Shown: one piece after another, positions 1-4,855 of the stretch
Numbering within the stretch: position 1 is the first letter of the stretch
Layout of the letters: each line of letters starts with the position of its first letter
Virus record (IMG/VR): IMGVR_UViG_3300027906_002203
Span: 1 to 27,207 of that record
DNA from: a virus
Direction: 5' to 3' (one strand)
Length of the DNA: 27,207 nt
Program-made: the position numbers and the translations under genes
The notes under the pieces: generated by a model
What the model was told of the DNA's origin: nothing
The model's input: only the letters and a program-made list of their open reading frames with translations
Database searches by the model: none

Positions 1-381
1 ATTATGAGTTACAGTACAAAGTTTAGAAGTACGTTTTACAGCGGCTACCGTAAAGCAGTTAACGTAGAAAAGGGTATACATAGAGATTACCAATTAGAAG
101 TTAGCGATCGCCAAGGTGCAATAGAACGTAGTATAAAGTATGCTAAAGATGGAGCGGACTACTTAATGGTTAAGCCGGGCATGACTAGTATAGATTTAAT
201 ACACGACATTAAAAAGTCTGTGAGAGATGCAACACATGGAATAGAACTTCCTGTGGGCGTGTTCCAGACGTCAGGCGAGTGGTCTGCACTAGAAAGCACA
301 GAACAATTAAAAGAAACTTATAACATCTTTAAACGTGCTGGTGCTGACTATATGATTAGTTATGGTGCTAGATTACTTTAG
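1..381 (+). CDS. hemB: Delta-aminolevulinic acid dehydratase (porphobilinogen synthase), 3' part
   Basis: This is the C-terminal part of a HemB-like enzyme, which condenses two 5-aminolevulinate molecules to porphobilinogen early in tetrapyrrole synthesis. The reading frame is open from base 1, and the first ATG (4) is internal by homology: the ISYS/KF..FY.G(F/Y)R segment normally lies mid-protein. About 126 residues are visible. MVKPGM (residues 55-60 counted from that ATG) carries the lysine that forms the Schiff base with substrate, and it is followed by the family's Q-x-SGE motif (QTSGE) and a K-RAGAD segment close to the end. The metal-binding half lies outside the window and cannot be judged. 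It ends nine bases inside the convergent small gene on the other strand. HemB is uncommon among phage metabolic genes, so a functional copy would suggest support of host haem or bilin synthesis during infection (inference). Confidence 0.85.
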   Translation: MMSYSTKFRSTFYSGYRKAVNVEKGIHRDYQLEVSDRQGAIERSIKYAKDGADYLMVKPGMTSIDLIHDIKKSVRDATHGIELPVGVFQTSGEWSALESTEQLKETYNIFKRAGADYMISYGARLL

Positions 382-600
382 TTTAGCTACTTGCTTTACT
401 ATTTTAGCTTTGGTTTCACGACGATCAACTTCAAATCCAAACTTACGACCGTAAGCTTCAAGTTCCGTTTTAGTCATTTTGTCTAGCTTTGCTTTAGATA
501 GCTTTTTAGACTTAACTTCATCTTTAAGTATCAAAGGCTTTAGCTTCTTAGACTTAACTTCGCTTATACCAAAAACGTTCTTTTTAATCCAATTAAACAT
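373..600 (-). CDS. Small basic protein with SAP/HeH-like C-terminal domain
   Basis: This 75-residue, lysine-rich protein has a short aromatic N-terminus (MFNWIKKNVFG) and two copies of EVKSKKL (about residues 14-20 and 28-34). Its C-terminal ~38 residues follow the helix-extended-helix/SAP pattern (LDKMTKTELEAYGRKFG, then DRRETKAKIV), a fold often used for DNA or RNA binding. Similar short tails recur in phage proteins. The start has GGAG nine bases upstream, and a late promoter octamer lies at 618-625, so late expression is likely. The stop overlaps the convergent hemB stop by nine bases. The precise role is unknown; nucleic-acid binding is inferred from the domain type only. Confidence 0.7.
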   Translation of the reverse strand: MFNWIKKNVFGISEVKSKKLKPLILKDEVKSKKLSKAKLDKMTKTELEAYGRKFGFEVDRRETKAKIVKQVAKLK

Positions 601-617
601 TGTATATTCTCCAACTG

Positions 618-625
618 TATTTATC
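618..625 (-). promoter_or_regulatory. T4-type late promoter octamer (GATAAATA)
   Basis: The minus strand reads GATAAATA, one base from the T4 late consensus TATAAATA. It is followed about 17 bases later by the ATG of the small SAP/HeH-like gene, with GGAG in between. The same octamer occurs at two other gene fronts in this window. Confidence 0.6.
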
Positions 626-891
626 TACGCAGTTAACCAATTCTCGGGCGTGTTATGGAATGTGTGCAACGGAGTTTACACACGGGTTAAACTACGTATA
701 TAAGGTGTCTTAAACGCACACAGACGTCATTATAGCAACGATTAGTACCTAACTAGTGTCAAAGTACTTAAAGGCGAAATAAGAGCCATTTAGACGGTAA
801 AAACCATTGTTTTAGGTGTCTACAAGCACTATGGTTAAAAGAGGGTGTAGCTCGTATAAAGAACCAAATTGCTAGTATGGTGTATACAAAA

Positions 892-936
892 TTTACAAAA
901 CGAAGGTATAAATTTACAAACTTTACATTGTTTACA
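892..936 (+). repeat. Four TTTACA repeats with regular spacing
   Basis: TTTACA begins at 892, 913, 922 and 931, giving spacings of 21, 9 and 9 bases; the first two sit within the larger match AATTTACAAA. The cluster is AT-rich and lies directly before a GC-rich hairpin stretch in the only long non-coding region. The arrangement resembles short binding-site arrays or iterons, but no protein partner can be named. Confidence 0.5.
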
Positions 937-982
937 CTCGGCGTAGAGAGCCAAAAACCTCGCTACTTTTTTGCTTACCGCT

Positions 983-1056
983 AGTCGCTCTGCGACTTGA
1001 AAAATTTCCGCTACCGATTGCTCTAAATGGCTTTACCGCTCCGCGGTCGCTCCGCT
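983..1056. repeat. GC-rich hairpins with repeated CGCTC(T/C)GC motif
   Basis: The motif occurs at 986-994 (CGCTCTGCG), 1037-1045 (CGCTCCGCG) and 1048-1056 (CGCTCCGCT). Two perfect small hairpins are visible: AGTCGC-TCT-GCGACT (983-997) and ACCGC-TCC-GCGGT (1035-1047). The stretch is much richer in GC than the DNA around it. It could be part of a structured RNA leader for speD, a terminator cluster or a protein-binding array. Confidence 0.5.
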
Positions 1057-1086
1057 CTCTTAATTCTCGCATATCTGACCTGCGAA

Positions 1087-1094
1087 TATAAATA
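1087..1094 (+). promoter_or_regulatory. T4-type late promoter octamer (TATAAATA)
   Basis: This is an exact match to the T4 late promoter consensus TATAAATA, 17 bases before the speD start codon. The leader would be about ten bases, and no Shine-Dalgarno site is obvious in it. It should drive speD and the gene overlapping its end late in infection. Confidence 0.75.
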
Positions 1095-1111
1095 CCTCTG
1101 AATTGACCTAA

Positions 1112-1504
1112 ATGGCCCTCGTACATAAACACGTGATTATAAGAGCGGAAGTACTTAATCCGCCACAAGATGAAAACAAAGCAAGTGACCAAGTAAAAGA
1201 TCTCATTAATAAAATAGGTATGAAAATACTTATGGGTCCTTACGCAAAGTATTGTACTATGGTAGGGAACAGAGGATTAACAGTTGCCGCTATTATAGAA
1301 ACAAGTCATGTTGTAATGCATAGTTGGGACGAGAACGCACCAGCACTAGTTCAATTAGATGTATATACTTGCGGACCATTTAACAAGAGTATAGTGTTTA
1401 AATGGTTAGAGCAATTTGAACCTACCGATATAAAATTCAAATACTTGGATCGTGAATATGGTCTGAGAACTCTGAGTACCAGTCGCAATAAATATACTAT
1501 ATGA
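1112..1504 (+). CDS. speD: S-adenosylmethionine decarboxylase (SpeD, small bacterial/archaeal type)
   Basis: This 130-residue protein matches the short class of AdoMet decarboxylase proenzymes, which supply decarboxylated AdoMet for spermidine synthesis. These enzymes self-cleave at a serine to form a pyruvoyl cofactor. Visible here are the cleavage region with Ser65 in T-SHVVMHSW, His70 (proton donor position) and Cys87 in DVYTCG (the catalytic acid position). The usual Glu just before the serine is Thr, a small deviation. Length fits the family. It has a consensus late promoter upstream and its stop overlaps the next gene's ATG (ATGA), so the two are translationally coupled. SpeD is a known auxiliary gene of marine T4-like phages; polyamines may help condense phage DNA, which would suit late expression (inference). 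Confidence 0.92.
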   Translation: MALVHKHVIIRAEVLNPPQDENKASDQVKDLINKIGMKILMGPYAKYCTMVGNRGLTVAAIIETSHVVMHSWDENAPALVQLDVYTCGPFNKSIVFKWLEQFEPTDIKFKYLDREYGLRTLSTSRNKYTI

Positions 1505-1860
1505 AAGCAACGTTTAAAAAGTTTTGTAAGTGGCAAGAGGATCACTGTGAACGTATGAGAAAGCTAACAGGCATAACTCATATGCAAATGGCGTGGATCA
1601 GTTTCACTAAAGGTTTACTACTAGGTATGCTTTTAATGTTACTAGTGTCTTGTGCAAATACAAAATCAGCTGACGTTGGTTATGAAGAACAACCAAGAAA
1701 CCTTCCAACACTATTCAAACTTGATGCTATGTCAAAAGTTTTAACTTGTATGTTTGCACCTGAAACAGAGGAATGCAAAAAGTTAAGAGAAGAAACTAAG
1801 AACATGGACAAAGAGTGGGACGAACAAGAAGAAACTCAATACGATAATAAAGCAAAGTAA
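1501..1860 (+). CDS. Small membrane or lipoprotein-like protein, unknown function
   Basis: This 119-residue protein has a basic, cysteine-containing N-terminus (about 35 residues), one hydrophobic stretch (about residues 38-50, GLLLGMLLMLLV) ending in a lipobox-like LVSC, then a polar and increasingly acidic tail rich in E, D and K. The hydrophobic stretch begins late for a signal peptide, so a type II-oriented membrane anchor is as likely as a processed lipoprotein. Its ATG overlaps the speD stop. An AATAAATA octamer lies at the end of speD (1487-1494), but whether it acts as a late promoter is doubtful. No family is recognised. Envelope location is inferred only from the hydrophobic segment. 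Confidence 0.7.
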   Translation: MKATFKKFCKWQEDHCERMRKLTGITHMQMAWISFTKGLLLGMLLMLLVSCANTKSADVGYEEQPRNLPTLFKLDAMSKVLTCMFAPETEECKKLREETKNMDKEWDEQEETQYDNKAK

Positions 1861-1865
1861 TCTTG

Positions 1866-1893
1866 TTGACAAGATGTTTTTTTGAGGTATAAA
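1866..1893 (+). promoter_or_regulatory. Sigma70-type promoter upstream of the 1961 gene
   Basis: TTGACA (1866-1871), a 16-base spacer, then TATAAA (1888-1893). It lies directly after the stop of the preceding gene and 14 bases before a late promoter octamer, giving tandem host-type and late promoters. An inverted repeat brackets its -10 box. Confidence 0.6.
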
Positions 1894-1905
1894 AATAAAA
1901 CATCT
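1872..1905. repeat. Inverted repeat around the -10 box
   Basis: AGATGTTTT (1872-1880) and AAAACATCT (1897-1905) are perfect 9-base arms around a 16-base centre that contains TATAAA. The left arm lies in the promoter spacer and the right arm ends just before GATAAATA. It could be an operator for a dimeric regulator, or a terminator-like hairpin for the upstream unit. Because it embraces the promoter core, an operator seems more likely. Confidence 0.5.
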
Positions 1906-1906
1906 C

Positions 1907-1914
1907 GATAAATA
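1907..1914 (+). promoter_or_regulatory. T4-type late promoter octamer (GATAAATA)
   Basis: GATAAATA with the same flanking TC as the octamer at 10927-10934 (TCGATAAATA in both). It lies 46 bases before the ATG at 1961 and would give a leader containing the 1925-1947 hairpin. Confidence 0.6.
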
Positions 1915-1924
1915 CTATTGTAGA

Positions 1925-1947
1925 TGAAAGCAAGTTGAGGGCTTTCA
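1925..1947 (+). promoter_or_regulatory. Hairpin and mini-ORF in the 5' leader
   Basis: TGAAAGC (1925-1931) pairs perfectly with GCTTTCA (1941-1947) around a 9-base loop. The left arm begins inside an ATG (1924-1926) that opens a four-codon reading frame (MKAS, stop 1936-1938). The hairpin ends 13 bases before the start codon at 1961, so it could affect ribosome access. Confidence 0.4.
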
Positions 1948-1960
1948 AATAGTAACATAG

Positions 1961-2455
1961 ATGGAGAGGGTAATAGTAGATCCATTTACTGCAATAGCCG
2001 CCGCGACAACGGCATTCAACACAGTCAAGAAATTTGTTCAAGCTGGCCAAGACTTCGAAAACACAGTCGGGCAGATGGGCAAGTGGTACACAGCAATATC
2101 AGATTTCCGCAAAGGACAACAGATGCAAAAGAAGCCTCCGTTGTTCAAAAAACTTTTCAATGCAGGGTCAGTAGAAGAAGAAGCACTAGCATTGTTAATG
2201 CACGAAAAGAAAATCCTAGAACAAGAAAAAGAATTACAAGCACTATTAAACTTTCGTTATGGTTATGGTACTTGGGACGAGCTTAAAGAGATGCGTCGTA
2301 AGATTAAAGACCAAAGAGAGAAAGCAGTTTATAAACAAGCACAAATGAGAGCAGACTTCATAGAGACTGCACAAATTGGTACAGCAGTTTTAGTACTGTT
2401 AGCAATAGTAGGTGGATTTCTTTATTGGATATTCAAATCAAAAGGAATTATATGA
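1961..2455 (+). CDS. Conserved phage protein with coiled coil and C-terminal membrane anchor
   Basis: This 164-residue protein has a small-residue-rich N-terminus (DPFTAIAAATTAFNTVKKF), then a long charged helical region (about residues 75-130, many E/K/Q) likely to form a coiled coil, and one C-terminal transmembrane segment (about 139-158, ending before KSKGII). Tail-anchored topology is predicted. From memory, similar proteins occur in marine T4-like phages and often begin at the DP segment, so the first five residues here may be untranslated or a genuine extension; GGAGAGGG (1962-1969) just after the ATG looks like a Shine-Dalgarno but has no good downstream start codon. Early and late promoters precede it. 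Function unknown; a membrane-associated or virion role is possible. Confidence 0.75.
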   Translation: MERVIVDPFTAIAAATTAFNTVKKFVQAGQDFENTVGQMGKWYTAISDFRKGQQMQKKPPLFKKLFNAGSVEEEALALLMHEKKILEQEKELQALLNFRYGYGTWDELKEMRRKIKDQREKAVYKQAQMRADFIETAQIGTAVLVLLAIVGGFLYWIFKSKGII

Positions 2456-2802
2456 TCCATGCCGCGACACTTTTTGGATTTATGGTTACTGCTTTACTAC
2501 CTACAACTAGTGTTCTTGCCAAGGGTGCCAAAACCTATGGTGGCACTAAACCTTATACTTATGAGCAACAAATAAGAAGAGGTGAAAGAGTACAACCCAA
2601 ATTAGTTACAGCACGTAGAGTTTATATGGGCTTTATTGGAGACAGTTTAGTATGCGTATACGTTGGTGCCAAAAACTCAAATGAAGTTATTGTAACTGGA
2701 CGAGACGATAGATGTATGGGTAGTATGCAAGTACCTTATGCACCAGATCCTGACTTTAATTGGCGTAAAACCATTGAAGTAATGAAAAAGGATATGGATT
2801 AG
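2452..2802 (+). CDS. Secreted protein with signal peptide, unknown function
   Basis: This 116-residue protein starts at ATG 2452, chosen because AAAGGA lies six bases upstream and the ATG overlaps the previous stop (ATGA). An in-frame ATG at 2425 would lie inside the previous gene. Residues 1-23 form a signal peptide: a hydrophobic core (FGFMVTALL) ends in SVLA, a good signal peptidase I site before KGAKT, although the N-region lacks a basic residue. The mature part has two cysteines, one in SLVCVYVG and one in DDRCMG, that could form a disulfide in the periplasm. No family is recognised. Together with the tail-anchored protein before it, it may form a late envelope-acting pair (inference). 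Confidence 0.75.
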   Translation: MIHAATLFGFMVTALLPTTSVLAKGAKTYGGTKPYTYEQQIRRGERVQPKLVTARRVYMGFIGDSLVCVYVGAKNSNEVIVTGRDDRCMGSMQVPYAPDPDFNWRKTIEVMKKDMD

Positions 2803-2812
2803 TTCTATCTTG

Positions 2813-2826
2813 TCGAGACTGCTCGA
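2813..2826. terminator. Weak hairpin between convergent genes
   Basis: TCGAG (2813-2817) pairs with CTCGA (2822-2826) around ACTG, followed on the plus strand by a broken T run (2831-2837). It lies in the 40-base gap between convergent genes, the right place for a terminator, but the five-pair stem is weak. Confidence 0.3.
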
Positions 2827-2842
2827 ATACGTTCTTTTCCGT

Positions 2843-3016
2843 CTATCTTCTTTGGAAAAATTCTACTGTATTAGTTAGCGATTTAATTTGAGTTTCTAGA
2901 AAATGAATTCTCTTTTCTGCTTGTTTAATTACATCAACAGTTTTGAATCTACCTTTACCATCACGTTTACAAGTTTCTTCTAACAACTTCCTAAACTCAC
3001 TTTTGAATTTAGTCAT
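2843..3016 (-). CDS. Small helical protein, unknown function
   Basis: This 57-residue, highly charged protein (MTKFKSEFRKLLEETC...) is predicted to be mostly helical, with a C-terminal heptad-like stretch (about residues 28-52) suggesting a coiled coil. The start at 3016 is chosen because GGAGG lies ten bases upstream; an in-frame ATG six codons earlier would put that Shine-Dalgarno inside the gene. It is the last gene of the minus-strand unit containing gp41. No family recognised. Confidence 0.65.
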   Translation of the reverse strand: MTKFKSEFRKLLEETCKRDGKGRFKTVDVIKQAEKRIHFLETQIKSLTNTVEFFQRR

Positions 3017-3035
3017 TATAGGCCTCCTCCACATT

Positions 3036-3161
3036 TTAGTAGGTGCAAAGTATTGGCATCATATAGTCATAGACCATAACTAATGCGTGTGATAAAAACC
3101 ATATTCCGATACTAACTAAAACAAATGTTACTGCCCAGTTTGGTATATGTTCTTCTATCAT
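3036..3161 (-). CDS. Small single-pass membrane protein (41 aa)
   Basis: The protein begins MIEEHIPNW, followed by a hydrophobic helix of about 20 residues (AVTFVLVSIGIWFLSHALVM) and a short tail with two methionines and one cysteine. The start is well supported: AAAGGAG lies seven bases upstream, and the ATG begins one base after the stop codon of the HAD gene. The next gene starts 20 bases after its stop. Small membrane proteins of this size are common in T4-like phages and are easily missed. Function unknown. Confidence 0.7.
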   Translation of the reverse strand: MIEEHIPNWAVTFVLVSIGIWFLSHALVMVYDYMMPILCTY

Positions 3162-3162
3162 G

Positions 3163-3873
3163 TTAAATCTCCTTTAACTTTTTCCATGTATCTTTGTAAT
3201 TACTAACACTATAACAAAAACCCAAGTCATTGTCAAGTATCTTTTTGCTTAATGGATAATCGTTTCCTGCTTCATCCATTCTGTCTCCGTAAAAATGTAA
3301 CACGTCAGTTGCCTTAAAGTCTTTTGTTATTTGACCTTTATCGTTGCCTCTAGGAAAAATATCTATTCCTGTTTCTCCTCCTACTACTGCTTGTATTGTA
3401 GGAAACAACATTTGAAATTCTTTTGCTATTCTATTTCTTTCATTCTCAGCTCTATCAAACTCAACGTACATTTTTCTTTCGCCTAGTGTTGCGTTACGTC
3501 CGACCACACTAAAGTTAACCATGCCAGGGCGTTCTTCAATATGTAAACCTGTGCGTAAAGGAAACTCACTAATGCGACACTCTGATATTAACCAACGTTC
3601 AGCTTCGTTGGGTAATTTCCATTCGCTTGTATGTAAATGCGTACTGCCTTCCCAAACATCAGCACCACTACAATTATAAACACGTTGAGCTAAACTATAA
3701 ATCTCTTCGCCTATTTGTTCTATAGTTTTTTCTCTATCACTACCTGTTATAAGATATACATCTTGTTCTGCACAAAACGTTGAAAAGAAAATTGCAAAGT
3801 CTGTGTTTATCTCACGTCGACTTGGCGTTAGTGTTCCGTCTACATCAAAAATATATTTGTTTAACCTAGCCAA
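3163..3873 (-). CDS. HAD-superfamily phosphatase, phosphomannomutase (PMM)-like
   Basis: This 236-residue protein carries the four HAD motifs: DVDGT with nucleophile Asp10 and Asp12, ITGSD with Thr43, Lys179 in GNDKGQ, and GDRMDEAGND with Asp197 and Asp205. The order and spacing, including the cap segment PGMVNFSVVGR and GIDIFP, match eukaryotic-type phosphomannomutases and the related type IIB-cap sugar-phosphate phosphatases. It therefore probably acts on a phosphosugar. The start is TTG: no ATG exists before the catalytic DxD motif, and AAAGG lies eight bases upstream. It overlaps the SGNH-like gene by 13 bases. With several sugar-related genes elsewhere in the window, a role in nucleotide-sugar or glycan metabolism is plausible. 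PMM versus phosphatase activity cannot be settled from sequence. Confidence 0.88.
   Translation of the reverse strand: MARLNKYIFDVDGTLTPSRREINTDFAIFFSTFCAEQDVYLITGSDREKTIEQIGEEIYSLAQRVYNCSGADVWEGSTHLHTSEWKLPNEAERWLISECRISEFPLRTGLHIEERPGMVNFSVVGRNATLGERKMYVEFDRAENERNRIAKEFQMLFPTIQAVVGGETGIDIFPRGNDKGQITKDFKATDVLHFYGDRMDEAGNDYPLSKKILDNDLGFCYSVSNYKDTWKKLKEI
3208..3236 (-). promoter_or_regulatory. Possible internal sigma70-type promoter
   Basis: On the minus strand, TTGACA (3236-3231), 17 bases, TATAGT (3213-3208). It lies inside the 3' end of the HAD gene and would give a ~40-base leader for the 41-residue membrane protein at 3161, with its Shine-Dalgarno intact. Unlike the four main promoters it is not adjacent to a start codon, and chance occurrence in AT-rich coding DNA is possible. 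Confidence 0.4.
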
Positions 3874-4646
3874 TGCTTTACACCTTTGGGAGAGTCTTTG
3901 TAAAGTTCATTGCTGGTCTCAACTAATTTTGGACCAATTTGTTTATGCGTAAGTCTTTCATTACCTTTAAGTATGTGTCTACTAAATCCTGTTGTTAGAT
4001 CTAATGTGTTACCTGTTAGCACACTATTAACACACTTGGTTGCCATAACTTCATGATTGTCTTTTATCATATGATTATAGCGAGTATCTATTCCATCACT
4101 ATACCATTGCTCATCATCTTTCTCACTAACAAACTCTGCGTTGCTAACACTACCAGTCATATCTCCATACACTTTTATAATGTCTGTGTAATCAATATCA
4201 ACTGTAAAGCCTGGTATTAATAGTAAAGTAAATCCTATATTTCTTTTTAATTCTTTAAGCCAAGCTACCTGTTGCTCCACTCTAAATGAGTCTAGTTCGT
4301 CTCTTTGTAAGTAATTCACGTAACCCATAACAGCATCAACATGACCCTTTTCGTTCTCTGAGGCGAAGTTATTCCAGTTTGCAATACGATAATTGGATAG
4401 TTCAGGCTTGTCTTTAAAGAACCAATACCTATATGGACTTGTTAATACTACAACAACTATATCATCTTTAGTAAGTTTTTCACGTTGCTCTTTAACTTTA
4501 GTTAGTATCCATTCGTTGCTACAACCAATGATACTGTCGTTAAGCATAGCATCTACTCGTAGCTTACTTGCTAACTGTCTTGTCCAAGTCCAGTCTGTTT
4601 TATAGTCTACTGTAAATGAATCTCCAAATATATAAAGTGTTCTCAT
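3861..4646 (-). CDS. SGNH/GDSL-like hydrolase family protein
   Basis: This 261-residue protein starts with a short beta strand and the block I motif IFGDSF (nucleophile candidate Ser10), as in SGNH esterases/acetylhydrolases. A later asparagine-containing segment (GCSNEW, residues 41-46) fits block II/III, and DNH-EVMA (about 196-201) resembles block V, though with one residue fewer than the usual D-x-x-H. The start at 4646 forms TAATG with the previous stop; an ATG nine bases earlier is less likely. In bacteria the family includes enzymes that remove or transfer acetyl groups on glycans and lipids. A second, diverged SGNH-like gene is at 11320-12012. Catalytic competence is uncertain because of the irregular block V. 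Confidence 0.65.
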   Translation of the reverse strand: MRTLYIFGDSFTVDYKTDWTWTRQLASKLRVDAMLNDSIIGCSNEWILTKVKEQREKLTKDDIVVVVLTSPYRYWFFKDKPELSNYRIANWNNFASENEKGHVDAVMGYVNYLQRDELDSFRVEQQVAWLKELKRNIGFTLLLIPGFTVDIDYTDIIKVYGDMTGSVSNAEFVSEKDDEQWYSDGIDTRYNHMIKDNHEVMATKCVNSVLTGNTLDLTTGFSRHILKGNERLTHKQIGPKLVETSNELYKDSPKGVKHWLG

Positions 4647-4855
4647 TACCACCAACCTATTGCTTTTGCGTTACCTAATATAATCATTAAGCACGTTAGT
4701 ATGTGTAGTACAATCCAAAACGTTCTGGCCGCTAAAGCCTTCTTTACGTCTTTCATTGATATTGGTAGGAACTCTGGTTTATCTTCATCGTTGATGCCTA
4801 TTGGCATACCAACTGTTCTAGCCCACGTTTTTAGAAAACGCCTTTGTCCGCTCAT
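4646..4855 (-). CDS. Conserved phage membrane protein (69 aa)
   Basis: The N-terminal half is polar and basic (MSGQRRFLKTWARTVG...), with a DEDKPEF segment, followed by one transmembrane helix (about residues 45-63, FWIVLHILTCLMIILGN) and a terminal GWW. It is coupled to both neighbours by TAATG overlaps: its ATG with the gp41 stop, its stop with the SGNH-like start. From memory, a protein of this pattern sits near gp41 in other marine T4-like phages. Function unknown; a membrane link for the replication region is only a speculation. Confidence 0.75.
   Translation of the reverse strand: MSGQRRFLKTWARTVGMPIGINDEDKPEFLPISMKDVKKALAARTFWIVLHILTCLMIILGNAKAIGWW

Larger units (their letters stand above)
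601..1111. other. Non-coding region between divergent late transcription units
   Basis: These 511 bases separate a minus-strand and a plus-strand gene and contain no convincing gene or tRNA. They hold divergent late promoters (618-625 minus, 1087-1094 plus), a short inverted repeat AGTTTA/TAAACT (673-678/688-693), another AACCAT/ATGGTT (802-807/831-836), two copies of AGGTGTCT each followed by GCAC (703-710 and 814-821), four TTTACA repeats (892-936) and GC-rich hairpins (983-1056). A TATAAT on the minus strand (729-734) lacks a correctly spaced -35. In a genome otherwise packed this tightly, such a gap probably has a function: an origin, a small RNA or a regulatory region. Confidence 0.6.

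Noticed and set aside
479-703. A 74-codon plus-strand reading frame over the SAP/HeH-like gene
   Set aside because: It is antisense to a gene with a good start and late promoter, and looks like a mirror of the lysine-rich coding strand.
729-734. A minus-strand TATAAT as the -10 of a promoter for the 373-600 gene
   Set aside because: The nearest TTGACA is 22 bases upstream, too far, and the late octamer already explains that gene.
601-1111. A tRNA gene in the non-coding region
   Set aside because: No T-loop (TTC-A) with a matching acceptor stem was found on either strand.
932-1192. An 86-codon minus-strand reading frame through the non-coding region and the speD start
   Set aside because: It overlaps speD and its promoter, reads through the GC-rich repeat as a low-complexity S/R/G sequence, and has no Shine-Dalgarno.
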